From contig CAZSSM010000010.1 of the NCBI GenBank assembly GCA_964609385.1, positions 60,182 through 124,181 on the forward strand: a stretch of DNA of 64,000 nucleotides, in the 5' to 3' direction. Shown here piece by piece: positions 7,297 to 15,545 of the stretch. How positions within the stretch are numbered: the first letter of the stretch is position 1; every line of letters begins with the position of its first letter. The translations under genes were made by a program, and so were the position numbers. Under the pieces are notes generated by a model, which ran no database searches, had not been told where the DNA came from, and was given only the letters and a program-made list of their open reading frames with translations. The DNA comes from CAZSSM01 sp964609385. GTDB lineage: Bacteria; Planctomycetota; Planctomycetia; Isosphaerales; Isosphaeraceae.

Positions 7297-8772
7297 TCAG
7301 CCGATCGGTGACAGGACGCGGAGCCACGCTTGCAAGCCGATCGTTTGAACTCCCAAGGCGATTAGGGTCAGCACCAACGTCATCCATCCGGCACGTTCGC
7401 GGGTCCAAGACGGCCCGGCCGCACACAGGATCAATGGGAAGAACGGGAGCCAGAGCCGGGCAACCTCGCTCAACGCCGAGCCGGTGAGGCTCGACAAAAC
7501 GATCGAGAACAGACCAGCCCAGGCCGCTCGAGGGACCGAACCGCCGCGCGTGGCGAATCCCCAGAGACCCCAGAGGCTCAGCGGCAAGCCCAAGCCGACG
7601 ACCAGGTCTGCCAGGTTCAACGGCTGCCAAACCCCAAAGTCGCGACCGTAATCGGCATACAACGCGGCGTGGTTCTGACGATTCGTCCACCAGATTCCGA
7701 TCGGGTTGGATCGGGTCCCCAACGCGTAGAGCAACACCGGCGCGAGGAAGCCCAGACCGATCCACGTCAGGTGAAGCACCGAGCGTCGAGGACTCAGCGG
7801 CCGGGTCCAGACCGCAACGATCCCGACGGCCAACCCGACGGCCAGAAAGACCAAGGAGAACGCCATCCCTAAAGCGAGGACGATCCCCGATCCCAATCCG
7901 GCCACAATCCCCCATGCCCCGCGCGCGCGGACTCCAGTGCCCAACGCCAAGGCCGATATGGCTAGGACCGGATAGAGCGTGTCGGAGATCGGTTGGAAGA
8001 GGATCGCCGACGGGACAAGGGGCCAACAAGCCGCTAAGGACCAAGCGGTCCAGATCGGCTCTCGACTCCGGATCAGCAGATAGAGCGGGACGACCGTCGC
8101 GCCGACGGCCCACGCGCTGAGCAAGGCCCGCAAGACGATCGCGGCCCGGTCGGTCATCGGGATCGCCAGATACTGGTCGTGCATGATGCTGAAGCCCTGC
8201 TGGGCCGGGCTGGGCGCCGTCGCGACGATCTCGGCGGCGACGCTCGGATAGGCCGCCATCAAGTCGATCAGGCCGCGCCAGAGCATCAACAGGCCTGGCG
8301 GATGGGTCCCGTTGTGCCAATCGTTCTGCGAGGCGACCCAGTGTTGGTAGTTACTGAGGAACGTCGGCAGATCGTCGATCTGGAGCCTTGCCGTCTCGTA
8401 GTAGCCGCTGACAGCCGGGTCGATCAGGGCGAACGCCCAACGTGCCTGGTCGTATCCGGTGGGCGCGGCGCCGGGCAGGACCAACGCCAAGATCGTGCCT
8501 AGCGCGGCCAGCAAGAGCAAGGCGGCCGCCTCATGGATCCGGGTGCGTCCCTCGGCCCGGAGCCAGAGCCCGACAGCCGTCACCGACATCACATAGACGA
8601 CCAGCACCACAGCGAGGACCGGGAACCGGCCGGGCTCCACCGCCACGTCGACTCGAGGCCATGTCCACTGGCCGAGGATCCCCAACGGGACTGTCGTGGA
8701 CGCGACCAGCCCCAAGAGTCCAGCCACCAAAGCCCAGGAACCGAGTGTCAGCATCCCCGCCCGCCTCGACAT
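7297..8772 (-). CDS. Polytopic membrane protein, glycosyltransferase-C-like
   Basis: A 491-residue integral membrane protein with about ten or more hydrophobic segments spread over its length. The soluble loop after the third helix contains WHNGTHPPGLLMLWRG. HPPG-type motifs occur in membrane mannosyl- and arabinosyltransferases of the GT-C class that use lipid-linked sugars. No confident family assignment is possible by eye, so this is a tentative GT-C-like protein of the cytoplasmic membrane. The start at ATG 8772 is supported by GGAGGA 8 nt upstream; the ATG at 8796 lacks such a site. It converges on the SpoA gene with only 20 nt between the stops. Confidence 0.75.
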   Translation of the reverse strand: MSRRAGMLTLGSWALVAGLLGLVASTTVPLGILGQWTWPRVDVAVEPGRFPVLAVVLVVYVMSVTAVGLWLRAEGRTRIHEAAALLLLAALGTILALVLPGAAPTGYDQARWAFALIDPAVSGYYETARLQIDDLPTFLSNYQHWVASQNDWHNGTHPPGLLMLWRGLIDLMAAYPSVAAEIVATAPSPAQQGFSIMHDQYLAIPMTDRAAIVLRALLSAWAVGATVVPLYLLIRSREPIWTAWSLAACWPLVPSAILFQPISDTLYPVLAISALALGTGVRARGAWGIVAGLGSGIVLALGMAFSLVFLAVGLAVGIVAVWTRPLSPRRSVLHLTWIGLGFLAPVLLYALGTRSNPIGIWWTNRQNHAALYADYGRDFGVWQPLNLADLVVGLGLPLSLWGLWGFATRGGSVPRAAWAGLFSIVLSSLTGSALSEVARLWLPFFPLILCAAGPSWTRERAGWMTLVLTLIALGVQTIGLQAWLRVLSPIG

Positions 8773-9081
8773 CAACCCGCTCCTCCCACGCCTCACACGT
8801 CATGTTCACCGCGCTGAGCCGTCGACCGATCCGGTCGGGCCGCGAACTTATCGTAGCGACCCGCGCCCACAACCCGCCTCTCGAACCTCAACACGCTGTC
8901 CCGACAATCCGACCCGCCTCGGAGGTGGGGTGACGACTCGCCCATCGGGCATTGCTATTCTGAGAGGAATTGCTCGCCGAACCCCGGATGGGGGCCGATG
9001 ATCCATCCCCTTTGGCCCCGATCATCCACGCTTCCCAACGTCCAACCCGATCGATCCCATCACCGCCTGGAGGTCACGCCC

Positions 9082-10605
9082 ATGGCCGACGAGAGTCCCG
9101 AGGAACTCAACGCGCCCCAAGCCAATCCCACCCCCAAGACCGATACCAGCTCGACGACCGAGTCGACGTCGAACGAGGCGGGACTGCCCTGGTATCGGGG
9201 CCTGAGCAAATATCAATGGTATGTGCTCTTAGCCGCGTCACTGGGTTGGCTCTTCGACACGATGGACCAGCAGTTCTTCGCCCTAGCACGCACGCCGGCC
9301 TTGCTGGACCTGACCGGATTCGAATCCGGCGGTGAAGAGATCAAGCGGTATGGCGGCTATGCGACGGCCATCTTCATCGTCGGCTGGGCCAGCGGCGGCC
9401 TGATCTTCGGCGTCCTGGGCGACCGCTTCGGCCGCGTCAAGGTGATGGCCGCGACGATCCTGGTCTACTCGGTGTTCACCGGCCTCAGCGCGATCTCGAC
9501 CTCGTTCTGGGACTTCGCCGTCTTTCGGTTCCTGACCGGTCTGGGCGTCGGCGGCGAGTTCGCCGTGGGGGTCTCGCTGATCGCCGAGGTCATGCCAGCC
9601 CGATCCAGGCCCTTCGCCTTGGGCCTACTCCAGGCCCTCTCGGCAGTCGGCAACGTCACCGCCGCCGGTATCAACTACCTGCTCGGGTATATGCAGCGGG
9701 AGGAGTTGGCTCCGGGACTTTTCGAACTGGTCGAACCTTGGCAGATCATGTTCCTGATCGGCGCGCTGCCGGCCCTGCTGGTTGTCTTCATTCTGCTCGG
9801 ACTCCGCGAGCCCGATGCCTGGAAGAAGGCTGTCTCTCAGGAGGGCGAACTGGGCGACGACAAGCCCAAGAAGGAGGTCGGCTCCTACAAGGCGTTGTTC
9901 GGCGAAAGCCCTTGGCGCCGACACGCGATCGTCGGGTTCATGCTGGCCTTCTCCGGGGTGGTCGGCCTCTGGGGGATCGGCTTCTTCTATCCCGAGCTGA
10001 CCGGCGAGGTCTTCAGTGTCAACCTCGAGCCGGCCGTCCGTGCCGAGTTGACCGAGCAGGGTCTCGTCGGTGATGAGTTGGAGGCGTCCATCGACTCCCA
10101 GGTCTCAGCGCGTGTCACCGAACTCCGGGGCATTGCCGGGATTATGTTCAACCTCGGCGCCTTCTTCGGGATCTCGTCGTTCACCTACCTCACGGCCTTT
10201 GTGGGGCGTCGACCGGCGTTTCTGATGGCCCTGATCGCCGCCATGCTCTCGACGATGTCGACCTTCTTCTTCCTCGATGAGATCTGGCACATCTACCTGC
10301 TCTACCCCTTGATGGGCTTCTGCCAACTCTCGCTCTTCGGCGGCTACGCGATCTATTTCCCCGAGCTGTTCCCGACCCGGCTCCGGAGCACCGGCACCTC
10401 GTTCTGCTACAACGTGGGCCGCTACGTCGCTGCGGCGGGGGTCCTCGGCTTCGGCACCATTGCCGCCGGGTTGCAGAGCTCGCTGAGCGACGACTCGCTT
10501 TTGAGCACGCGCTATGCGGGAATAATTATGTGTGCTGTGTTCTTGGTCGGGATGTTTGCTCTGCCCTTCGCGCCTGAGACGAAGGATAAGCCGCTTCCCG
10601 AGTGA
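9082..10605 (+). CDS. MFS transporter, sugar/organic-acid symporter type
   Basis: A 507-residue major facilitator superfamily permease of the cytoplasmic membrane. A polar N-terminal tail of about 40 residues precedes the first helix. The MFS signature GDRFGRVKVMA lies between TM2 and TM3, and RFLTGLGVGGEFAVG follows in TM4. These resemble the metabolite/H+ symporter (AAHS/SHS) subfamily, but the substrate cannot be told from sequence. A hydrophilic insert in the second half (about 300-350) lengthens one periplasmic loop. ATG 9082 has GGAGG 8 nt upstream and is preferred over ATG 8998. The neighbour nagB is convergent and gives no substrate clue. Confidence 0.87.
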   Translation: MADESPEELNAPQANPTPKTDTSSTTESTSNEAGLPWYRGLSKYQWYVLLAASLGWLFDTMDQQFFALARTPALLDLTGFESGGEEIKRYGGYATAIFIVGWASGGLIFGVLGDRFGRVKVMAATILVYSVFTGLSAISTSFWDFAVFRFLTGLGVGGEFAVGVSLIAEVMPARSRPFALGLLQALSAVGNVTAAGINYLLGYMQREELAPGLFELVEPWQIMFLIGALPALLVVFILLGLREPDAWKKAVSQEGELGDDKPKKEVGSYKALFGESPWRRHAIVGFMLAFSGVVGLWGIGFFYPELTGEVFSVNLEPAVRAELTEQGLVGDELEASIDSQVSARVTELRGIAGIMFNLGAFFGISSFTYLTAFVGRRPAFLMALIAAMLSTMSTFFFLDEIWHIYLLYPLMGFCQLSLFGGYAIYFPELFPTRLRSTGTSFCYNVGRYVAAAGVLGFGTIAAGLQSSLSDDSLLSTRYAGIIMCAVFLVGMFALPFAPETKDKPLPE

Positions 10606-10712
10606 TGAGGGGAAGGCCGATCCGATGTCCTCGCTGAGCCCCGCCTCGTCTCAATCACGGGACGGGACGGGGCGGAACGAAGCAGACCGGAGGAGTTCGT
10701 CAGGGGTCGCGT

Positions 10713-11516
10713 TCATGCCCCCAGGTCGAAGCTGGACCGGGCCGAATCGCGATCCAGAAACAACCGGGCCTCCGGATGGCGTCGGAGGATCGACGCGGGG
10801 CAACTCACGTCGATCGGTCCGTGGAGCGTGGCCGCGACCGCCTCAGCCTTGCGAGGACCAGGCACCGTGATCGCGAGCTTCGACGCGGCCATCAGTGTCG
10901 GAATCGTCAATGTGAAGGCATGCGTCGGCACGTCCTCCAACCGCGCGAAGCAGCCGTCGTTGACCTGCTGGGTCCGGCACTCGTGGTCTAACTCGACCAC
11001 CTTGATCGGCTTGGGATCGTGGAAGTCGGCCACCGGCGGGTCATTGAACGCTAGGTGCCCGTTCTCGCCGATCCCGCCGCAAACGATGTCCGGCGGATAT
11101 TGCTCGAGCAGGGCGGCGTAGGCCCGACAGACCGCCTCGGGGTCGTCTGTCCGCTCACCAGAGATCAGGTGAACCTGATCGTCGGGGATGGGCACGCGTT
11201 CGAATAGATGCTGTCGAAGGTAGCAACGAAACGATGCGGAGTGATCGGGATCGATTCCCAGATATTCATCCATATGCAAGGCGTGGACGCGGGTCCAATC
11301 GATCCGATCGGACATCGAGAGCGCCTCGAGCATCTCATCCTGACTGGGCGCCGCGGCGAAGACGACGTTCGCTTGCCCTCGTTGAGCGATGAGGTCGGCC
11401 ATTAACGGGATGACGAAGCCGGCGGCCGCGGAGCCCGCCGATCCGCGATCCTGATAGATCTCTACCAACAAACCCTGGCCAAATCGCTGGGTACTTTGAG
11501 GCTCCGGCACGATCAT
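10713..11516 (-). CDS. nagB: Glucosamine-6-phosphate deaminase/isomerase family (NagB-like)
   Basis: NagB interconverts glucosamine-6-phosphate and fructose-6-phosphate plus ammonia. The 267-residue length is normal. The substrate-site segment VHALHMDEYLG (78-88) is present. The active-site loop reads GGIGENGHLAFNDPP, with His154 kept, but the usual Asp and Glu of GxDGHxAFNEP are replaced by Asn152 and Asp159. This may mark a distinct NagB-like subgroup, so exact substrate specificity is less certain than the fold. ATG 11516 is chosen because GAGGAG lies 8 nt upstream; the frame is open further to 11621. It is a single gene, convergent with the MFS transporter. Confidence 0.85.
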   Translation of the reverse strand: MIVPEPQSTQRFGQGLLVEIYQDRGSAGSAAAGFVIPLMADLIAQRGQANVVFAAAPSQDEMLEALSMSDRIDWTRVHALHMDEYLGIDPDHSASFRCYLRQHLFERVPIPDDQVHLISGERTDDPEAVCRAYAALLEQYPPDIVCGGIGENGHLAFNDPPVADFHDPKPIKVVELDHECRTQQVNDGCFARLEDVPTHAFTLTIPTLMAASKLAITVPGPRKAEAVAATLHGPIDVSCPASILRRHPEARLFLDRDSARSSFDLGA

Positions 11517-11692
11517 GGGTCGGGCTCCTCGTTCCGACATCGACGTCCCGCGCCCGCAGACCCGAACGGACAACACGGGGATAAGTTCGTCGAGGCTACG
11601 GGGCGACCCACATTTTGGCAACCGGACGGAACCATCGCCAAGGTCCGACTACACCGTTATCCCTGTGTCATCGTCGCGGTGGATCACCGCCC

Positions 11693-11914
11693 TCAGGAGG
11701 CGACTCCGACCCAAGACTCGGGATCGCGTTGGAGTTTGCGGCGCCGGAACCGTTCGCAGAGTTGACGATACTCTTGCAGGTCCAGCAGGATCGCGTCGGT
11801 CAGGAAATCGGTCATGTGCGCCTCGTCCTCGCTCTCGGCGAGCTGTTCCTGACAGCGGCCCAGATGGTCCAGAAGGTCTTGCATCCAGAGGAGTGTGTGC
11901 TGCCGTTCGCTCAT
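11693..11914 (-). CDS. Small hypothetical helical protein
   Basis: A 73-residue protein of unknown function. It is predicted helical and mixed-charge, with DLLDHLGRCQEQLAESEDE in the first half and ILLDLQEYRQLCERFRRRKL in the second. The pattern suggests a short coiled-coil or helical hairpin. There is no signal peptide or membrane segment. The ATG at 11914 follows AGGTGAT at a suitable distance; the frame is open upstream to 12037, but that part is low-complexity and less protein-like. It lies upstream of nagB on the same strand with a gap of 176 nt, so cotranscription is possible. Confidence 0.6.
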   Translation of the reverse strand: MSERQHTLLWMQDLLDHLGRCQEQLAESEDEAHMTDFLTDAILLDLQEYRQLCERFRRRKLQRDPESWVGVAS

Positions 11915-12247
11915 CGCGTCGATCACCTTGGTGGGATGGAGTGGGGTGGCAACGTTGGACGACCAGCCCTTCACGCAAGCGGCGTTCCACCGCTGACGAA
12001 TCGGGCATCTCGACGGTCGGTTCCCCGAAGTCGACAAGCCTCGGCGTGATAATCTCGAGCGAGATCGGCCCGCGAACGGCCGCGAAGAGCCGGGCCGAGC
12101 GGTTTGTTTTGTAAGGATTGCCGGACTCTCGCGCGTCCGTTTTGGAGGATTTTCCTGGAGTCCCGATCCGGATAGACTGAGTCACCGGGAATCGTTCGGT
12201 TCCCTCACCCGGCCGACCGTCACTTCATCCGGGAGTCGCGTCCGACC
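11915..12247. other. Intergenic region, divergent
   Basis: This 333-nt spacer lies between the leftward small protein gene and the rightward cytidylate-kinase-like gene. I see no convincing gene or hairpin. It should hold both promoters. TAGACT near 12174 is a possible weak -10 for the rightward gene. Confidence 0.35.
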
Positions 12248-13165
12248 ATGGGATTGTCCACGGGTTCCGAATCGGATCGACCGCTCCAAGCGTTGCCCAA
12301 CCCGCATCCGTCGACCGGCAGCGACTCGGAGGGGAGCGGCTGGTCCTCGACGCTCATGCGTTGGCTCTTCGGGGTCAACGATCCCGACGAACTGCTGCAC
12401 GGCAAGGGAGAGCAGGGGCCGGCAATCCGGTTCCGTAACGTCTGCCTCAGCCGCGAGGCCGGCGCCGGCGGCAGCACCGTCGGTCGCCTCCTGGCCGACA
12501 AACTGCACTGGTCCTGCTTCGACGATAACCTGGTCCAGACGATCGCCAACCGGATGGAGATCGGCCTGGAAGAAGCGCGTGGTCTGGACGAGTTGGCCCC
12601 CAGCCCGATGCAGCGGTGGATCTTGCCGTTGCGCGAGGAGACCTACGCGCCGTTGGAGACCTACCTGGACCACTTGGCCGAGATGCTCGGATCGATCGCT
12701 CAGCGCGGGCAATCGGTCATGGTCGGCCGGGGCGCGGGGTTCATGCTCTCTCGACGCGAGACCCTTTCGGTTCGCCTGGTCGCCCCACTCAAGTTCCGAG
12801 CCGCGCGGATCGCCGAGCAACAGGGGGTCTCGCCCAGGACTGGACGCCGGATGGCCCGCGACCTGGATAAGCGTCGGAATCGGTTCGTCCGCACGCTCTA
12901 TGAGACTAGTCCGACCGACGATCGGAACTATGATCTGGTCCTCAATACCTCGACGCTCGGGATCCCGACCGTCGTCCAGATCCTCGAGGACGTCGTTCGA
13001 CTCGGGATGACCGGCCTCGACCGATCCGATCCTAAATCGCCCTCTTCCACGACCCACCGCGAGGCGACTGCCAAAGAGAGCCCGAAGGCGGAGATCGCGA
13101 TCCGGCCCGCGAACGAGATCATCGTCGATCCCATCCGGCCCGAAGGTTCGACGGGCTCATCCTAA
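12248..13165 (+). CDS. Cytidylate kinase-like family protein
   Basis: A 305-residue protein of the cytidylate-kinase-like P-loop family (Cytidylate_kin2 type). The nucleotide loop is an atypical glycine-rich SREAGAGGSTVGR near residues 64-76, followed by CFDDNLVQTIANR. A second conserved block, SVMVGRGAGFML, and the LID-like RLVAPLKFRAARIAEQ resemble the family. It is distinct from the canonical Cmk GPSGSGKGT loop, so the true substrate is unknown; phosphoryl transfer to a small molecule is inferred. The first ~60 residues and the last ~45 look disordered. ATG 12248 has only a weak GGGAG upstream. It converges on the small basic protein gene. Confidence 0.78.
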   Translation: MGLSTGSESDRPLQALPNPHPSTGSDSEGSGWSSTLMRWLFGVNDPDELLHGKGEQGPAIRFRNVCLSREAGAGGSTVGRLLADKLHWSCFDDNLVQTIANRMEIGLEEARGLDELAPSPMQRWILPLREETYAPLETYLDHLAEMLGSIAQRGQSVMVGRGAGFMLSRRETLSVRLVAPLKFRAARIAEQQGVSPRTGRRMARDLDKRRNRFVRTLYETSPTDDRNYDLVLNTSTLGIPTVVQILEDVVRLGMTGLDRSDPKSPSSTTHREATAKESPKAEIAIRPANEIIVDPIRPEGSTGSS

Positions 13166-13192
13166 CCACTCAAGCCCTTCGGGCCTCGAAGA

Positions 13193-13327
13193 TCACTTGT
13201 GCGATCGTGAATAATGTCGCTTCTGCGGCTTGCCCTTGACCTTCGGCTTGCGCCCTTTGGCAACTGGGGAGGTCCGGGCCTTCTTCTTCCACGCGTAACT
13301 CTTCTTATGTCGGGTCTTGTTCTTCAT
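13193..13327 (-). CDS. 44-residue extremely basic protein
   Basis: This tiny protein (MKNKTRHKKSYAWKKK... ending HYSRSHK) is more than one third Lys/Arg/His. It has a low-complexity KGRKPKVKGKPQKR tail and no hydrophobic segment. That composition suggests nucleic-acid binding, for example a ribosome-associated or nucleoid protein, but I recognise no family. A good promoter-like pair (TTGTCG, 18 nt, TATACT) lies 45-74 nt upstream on the same strand, which supports a real gene. The frame is open further upstream to 13411, but ATG 13327 is placed best relative to that promoter. No clear Shine-Dalgarno site precedes it. Confidence 0.6.
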   Translation of the reverse strand: MKNKTRHKKSYAWKKKARTSPVAKGRKPKVKGKPQKRHYSRSHK

Positions 13328-13371
13328 TGTGTTTGTACCATGCCGGGGATCATTAGGCCGGAAAGTCTGAA

Positions 13372-13401
13372 GTATACGTCCGACAAGCGATCTCCGACAA
13401 G
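13372..13401 (-). promoter_or_regulatory. Sigma-70-like promoter of the small basic protein gene
   Basis: On the minus strand TTGTCG (13396-13401) and TATACT (13372-13377) are separated by 18 nt. Transcription would begin near 13365, giving a leader of roughly 38 nt before ATG 13327. Confidence 0.5.
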
Positions 13402-13740
13402 CCCACCCCACTTAAAGCATCGAGAGGGGCCGAACCAGAGCGAATTGCTCGGTGTCATCGCTCGCATCGGAACACGAGCGACCGCATGAGTTCGCGATCG
13501 ATCACGCTTGATCGAGATCGAATCGGGATCAGAACGACATCACGAGACGACTCCACCTTGTCGAAACGCTTTCGATCGGTCCGGGGTGGTCTCCGGTCCT
13601 CCTCAACTGGGGAGCGATGGTGCGCCCGACACAACCCTCACGAACGGCCCGCGAAGAACCGATAAGTCCCACCAGAACAGTCGTCGGGTCGGGCCGGATC
13701 GGGGGGTCGGGTCGGGTCCGTCGTGGGTCATCAAGCGACC
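13402..13740. other. Intergenic region without a convincing gene
   Basis: Long frames cross this interval on both strands, but none shows protein-like composition or a recognisable motif. It separates the leftward small-protein promoter from the rightward rimI promoter. Confidence 0.35.
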
Positions 13741-13769
13741 TTGGCATGGCACGGGGGCTCCGCTAAAAT
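13741..13769 (+). promoter_or_regulatory. Sigma-70-like promoter upstream of rimI
   Basis: TTGGCA (13741-13746) and TAAAAT (13764-13769) are spaced 17 nt apart, a near-consensus arrangement. The expected start of transcription is about 13776, leaving a leader of about 200 nt before the rimI ATG. Confidence 0.6.
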
Positions 13770-13819
13770 CCCGCCCTCTCGTGACTCGGGTGGGCTTCGC
13801 GTCGAACGCGGCCAAGGGC

Positions 13820-13978
13820 ATGACCGTTCCTGGATCGTGGTCTTACGATCTCTTCGGTCTCCAGGTCGGCAAGGCCGAATCCACCGTCGCGTTGCATCAG
13901 ATGCGGGTCAGCGACCCGAAGGCCCGGCGGGTCCAAAGTCGCGGTCGTCCCCGGTCTCCAGGTAAGGAGGATCGATGA
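13820..13978 (+). CDS. Possible 52-residue leader ORF coupled to rimI
   Basis: An ATG at 13820 opens a 52-codon frame inside the transcribed leader of rimI. Its TGA stop overlaps the rimI ATG as ATGA, the classic arrangement for translational coupling. The peptide has no recognised motif and is Arg/Pro-rich at the end. The site before its ATG (CCAAGGGC) is too close to be a good ribosome site. It may instead be chance within a structured leader. Confidence is low. Confidence 0.25.
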   Translation: MTVPGSWSYDLFGLQVGKAESTVALHQMRVSDPKARRVQSRGRPRSPGKEDR

Positions 13979-14523
13979 GCACGGTCCGGTCGTCCATGGG
14001 GTCTCCGCGCGTCCACATCCGCTGGATGATCCGCCGCGACATGCCCGAGGTGGTCGCCATCGAGCAGCAGAGCTTCGACCTGCCCTGGTCGGAGGACGAG
14101 TTCCTGCGCGTCCTTCGCCAGCGCAACTGCATCGGCATGGTCGCCGAGCAGGCCGAGCGTGTCGTGGGCTTCATGATCTACGAACTGCACAAGTATCGGC
14201 TCGAGATCCTCAATTTCGCGGTGCATCCGGCCCATCGCCACGAGGGCATCGGCGCCCAGATGGTTGAGAAGCTAAAGGGTAAGCTCTCGGCCCACCGGCG
14301 GACCCGGATCGTGCTGATGGCCCGCGAGTCCAACCTGACGGCCCAACTCTTCTATCGCGCCGTCGGATTCCGCGCCACCGAGGTCGTCCGCGACTACTAC
14401 GAAGACACCGCCGAGGACGGCTATCTGTTTCAGTACGCCCTGGAACGTTGCGATCCGGCCGAAACGAGCGATCCGAAGCCCCATCATAACCGAATCGCCC
14501 GCCATCTCGGACACGGCGCCTGA
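13975..14523 (+). CDS. rimI: Ribosomal protein S18-alanine N-acetyltransferase RimI-like (GNAT)
   Basis: A 182-residue GNAT acetyltransferase of the RimI group, which acetylates N-terminal residues of ribosomal proteins with acetyl-CoA. The core lies at about 14-160. IRWMIRRDMPEVVAIEQQSF opens the domain, LEILNFAVHPAHRHEGIGAQ holds the RxxGxG-type acetyl-CoA loop (here HRHEGIG), and ESNLTAQLFYRAVGF is the typical RimI ending block. The last 25 residues are an added tail. AAGGAGG stands just upstream of the ATG. A near-consensus promoter is at 13741-13769, and a strong hairpin follows the gene. Confidence 0.85.
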   Translation: MSTVRSSMGSPRVHIRWMIRRDMPEVVAIEQQSFDLPWSEDEFLRVLRQRNCIGMVAEQAERVVGFMIYELHKYRLEILNFAVHPAHRHEGIGAQMVEKLKGKLSAHRRTRIVLMARESNLTAQLFYRAVGFRATEVVRDYYEDTAEDGYLFQYALERCDPAETSDPKPHHNRIARHLGHGA

Positions 14524-14605
14524 CGGTCAGAGTTGGGTCCATCCCTCGGAGCCCGCTCAGCCCTGGCCCACCACGTATCGGTCCATCGATCATGCCCTGA
14601 CAATC

Positions 14606-14639
14606 GGTTCGCCTCCGGGGAAATCGCCCCGGACGAACC
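14606..14639. terminator. Strong hairpin between convergent genes
   Basis: GGTTCG-CC-TCCGGGG pairs with CCCCGGA-CGAACC over 13 bp, with a 2-nt bulge and an AAATCG loop. It lies between the ends of rimI and the leftward secreted-protein gene, so it may end both transcripts. No T tract is present on the plus side. Confidence 0.5.
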
Positions 14640-14652
14640 CAATGGCTCGAGA

Positions 14653-15321
14653 TTATTGCAAGATCTCTACGGTCTGGACGGCCGCCTCCAATTCGAACGG
14701 CGGCCCGTTGATTGTCTTCTGATAGCCGAAGAACATAACGAGCCTGGAATCGCTTTCGACCAGATAACTGAAGGAATACAATAGAGGACCCTCAAGATCA
14801 TAGATCGTTGCTCGAATCCGACAGGCCGGATATCGTCCGATCATACCGAACTCTGGTTCCGCGACCGCTTTTTGAAAAGCGACATCGCCGGCCGTCCGCT
14901 GCATCTCACTGAAGAATTCGTTGATGATCCTCTTCACACTAGCACTCATTTCGGCTTGCAGCATCGCCGGACTCAATGGTTCGTTCGATTCCAGTCGTGC
15001 CACGGCGCCATACCGCAGCAGCTTGTTCGCTCCTTCTTCGATGGAACCTCCGAAGGTCCATGTGGGGAACGCTTCATCGAGCTGATTGGTGCGATCACGT
15101 TGGATTTCGTTGGGAAGTCGAAACCGGATTTGGATCTTCGCGCCCGTATTTGGGTTCGTTGAAGTAACCACTGTCGGGACGGGCTGCAGCTTGGCCAATA
15201 TGTTCGGGGTCGGGGTCCACTCAGGCAGTGCATCTTGACCCAGGGTCGACACCGAAGTGCCAAGCCAAGCAACGAGCAGCATAGGCACGACGAATTCGAC
15301 TCGAACCGAAGACACAGTCAT
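14653..15321 (-). CDS. Secreted hypothetical protein
   Basis: A 222-residue protein with an N-terminal signal peptide: a short basic start, then FVVPMLLVAWLG, and a likely cleavage site near TLGQDA at 27-31. The mature chain begins with a proline-rich stretch and continues as a mixed alpha/beta domain with no recognised family. NGPPFELEAAVQTVEILQ is the C terminus. The domain style (PACRIRATIYDLEGPLLYSF followed by SYLVESDSRLVMFFGYQ) recalls exported proteins of a size and fold like PsbP/DUF1795, but this is only a resemblance. It is transcribed alone, converging on rimI. It probably acts in the periplasm or outside the cell. Confidence 0.72.
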   Translation of the reverse strand: MTVSSVRVEFVVPMLLVAWLGTSVSTLGQDALPEWTPTPNILAKLQPVPTVVTSTNPNTGAKIQIRFRLPNEIQRDRTNQLDEAFPTWTFGGSIEEGANKLLRYGAVARLESNEPLSPAMLQAEMSASVKRIINEFFSEMQRTAGDVAFQKAVAEPEFGMIGRYPACRIRATIYDLEGPLLYSFSYLVESDSRLVMFFGYQKTINGPPFELEAAVQTVEILQ

Positions 15322-15545
15322 GGTCGGGACTCCAATAAGATTGAGGACGGCGTCCTTGCAGTCGGGGGGAGGGTTCTCGACTCTCTTGCCGGTGAGTTGG
15401 AGCGGCGGAGATGATCGGAATCTCGTCCGAGTTGACCTCAGAACGACGAGGCGACTTATCGGTTGCCATCGCTCCGAACAGGATCACCATACTCCCTGCG
15501 GAGTCCTCATAAAAGAACGAAGGCTAAGCAATTAAGCGAAGTCGC

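Noticed and set aside
8442..8933. Rightward frames of 90-160 codons upstream of the MFS gene
   Set aside because: They overlap the 5' end of the leftward membrane-protein gene, are Arg/Pro-rich and have no ribosome site.
11649..12185. A 178-codon leftward frame around the small helical protein
   Set aside because: Arg/Ser/Pro-rich without motifs; the alternative frame with ordered helices and a ribosome site is preferred.
13166..13192. Terminator between the cytidylate-kinase-like gene and the small basic gene
   Set aside because: Only a 4-bp GCCC/GGGC stem with no T tract, too weak to call.
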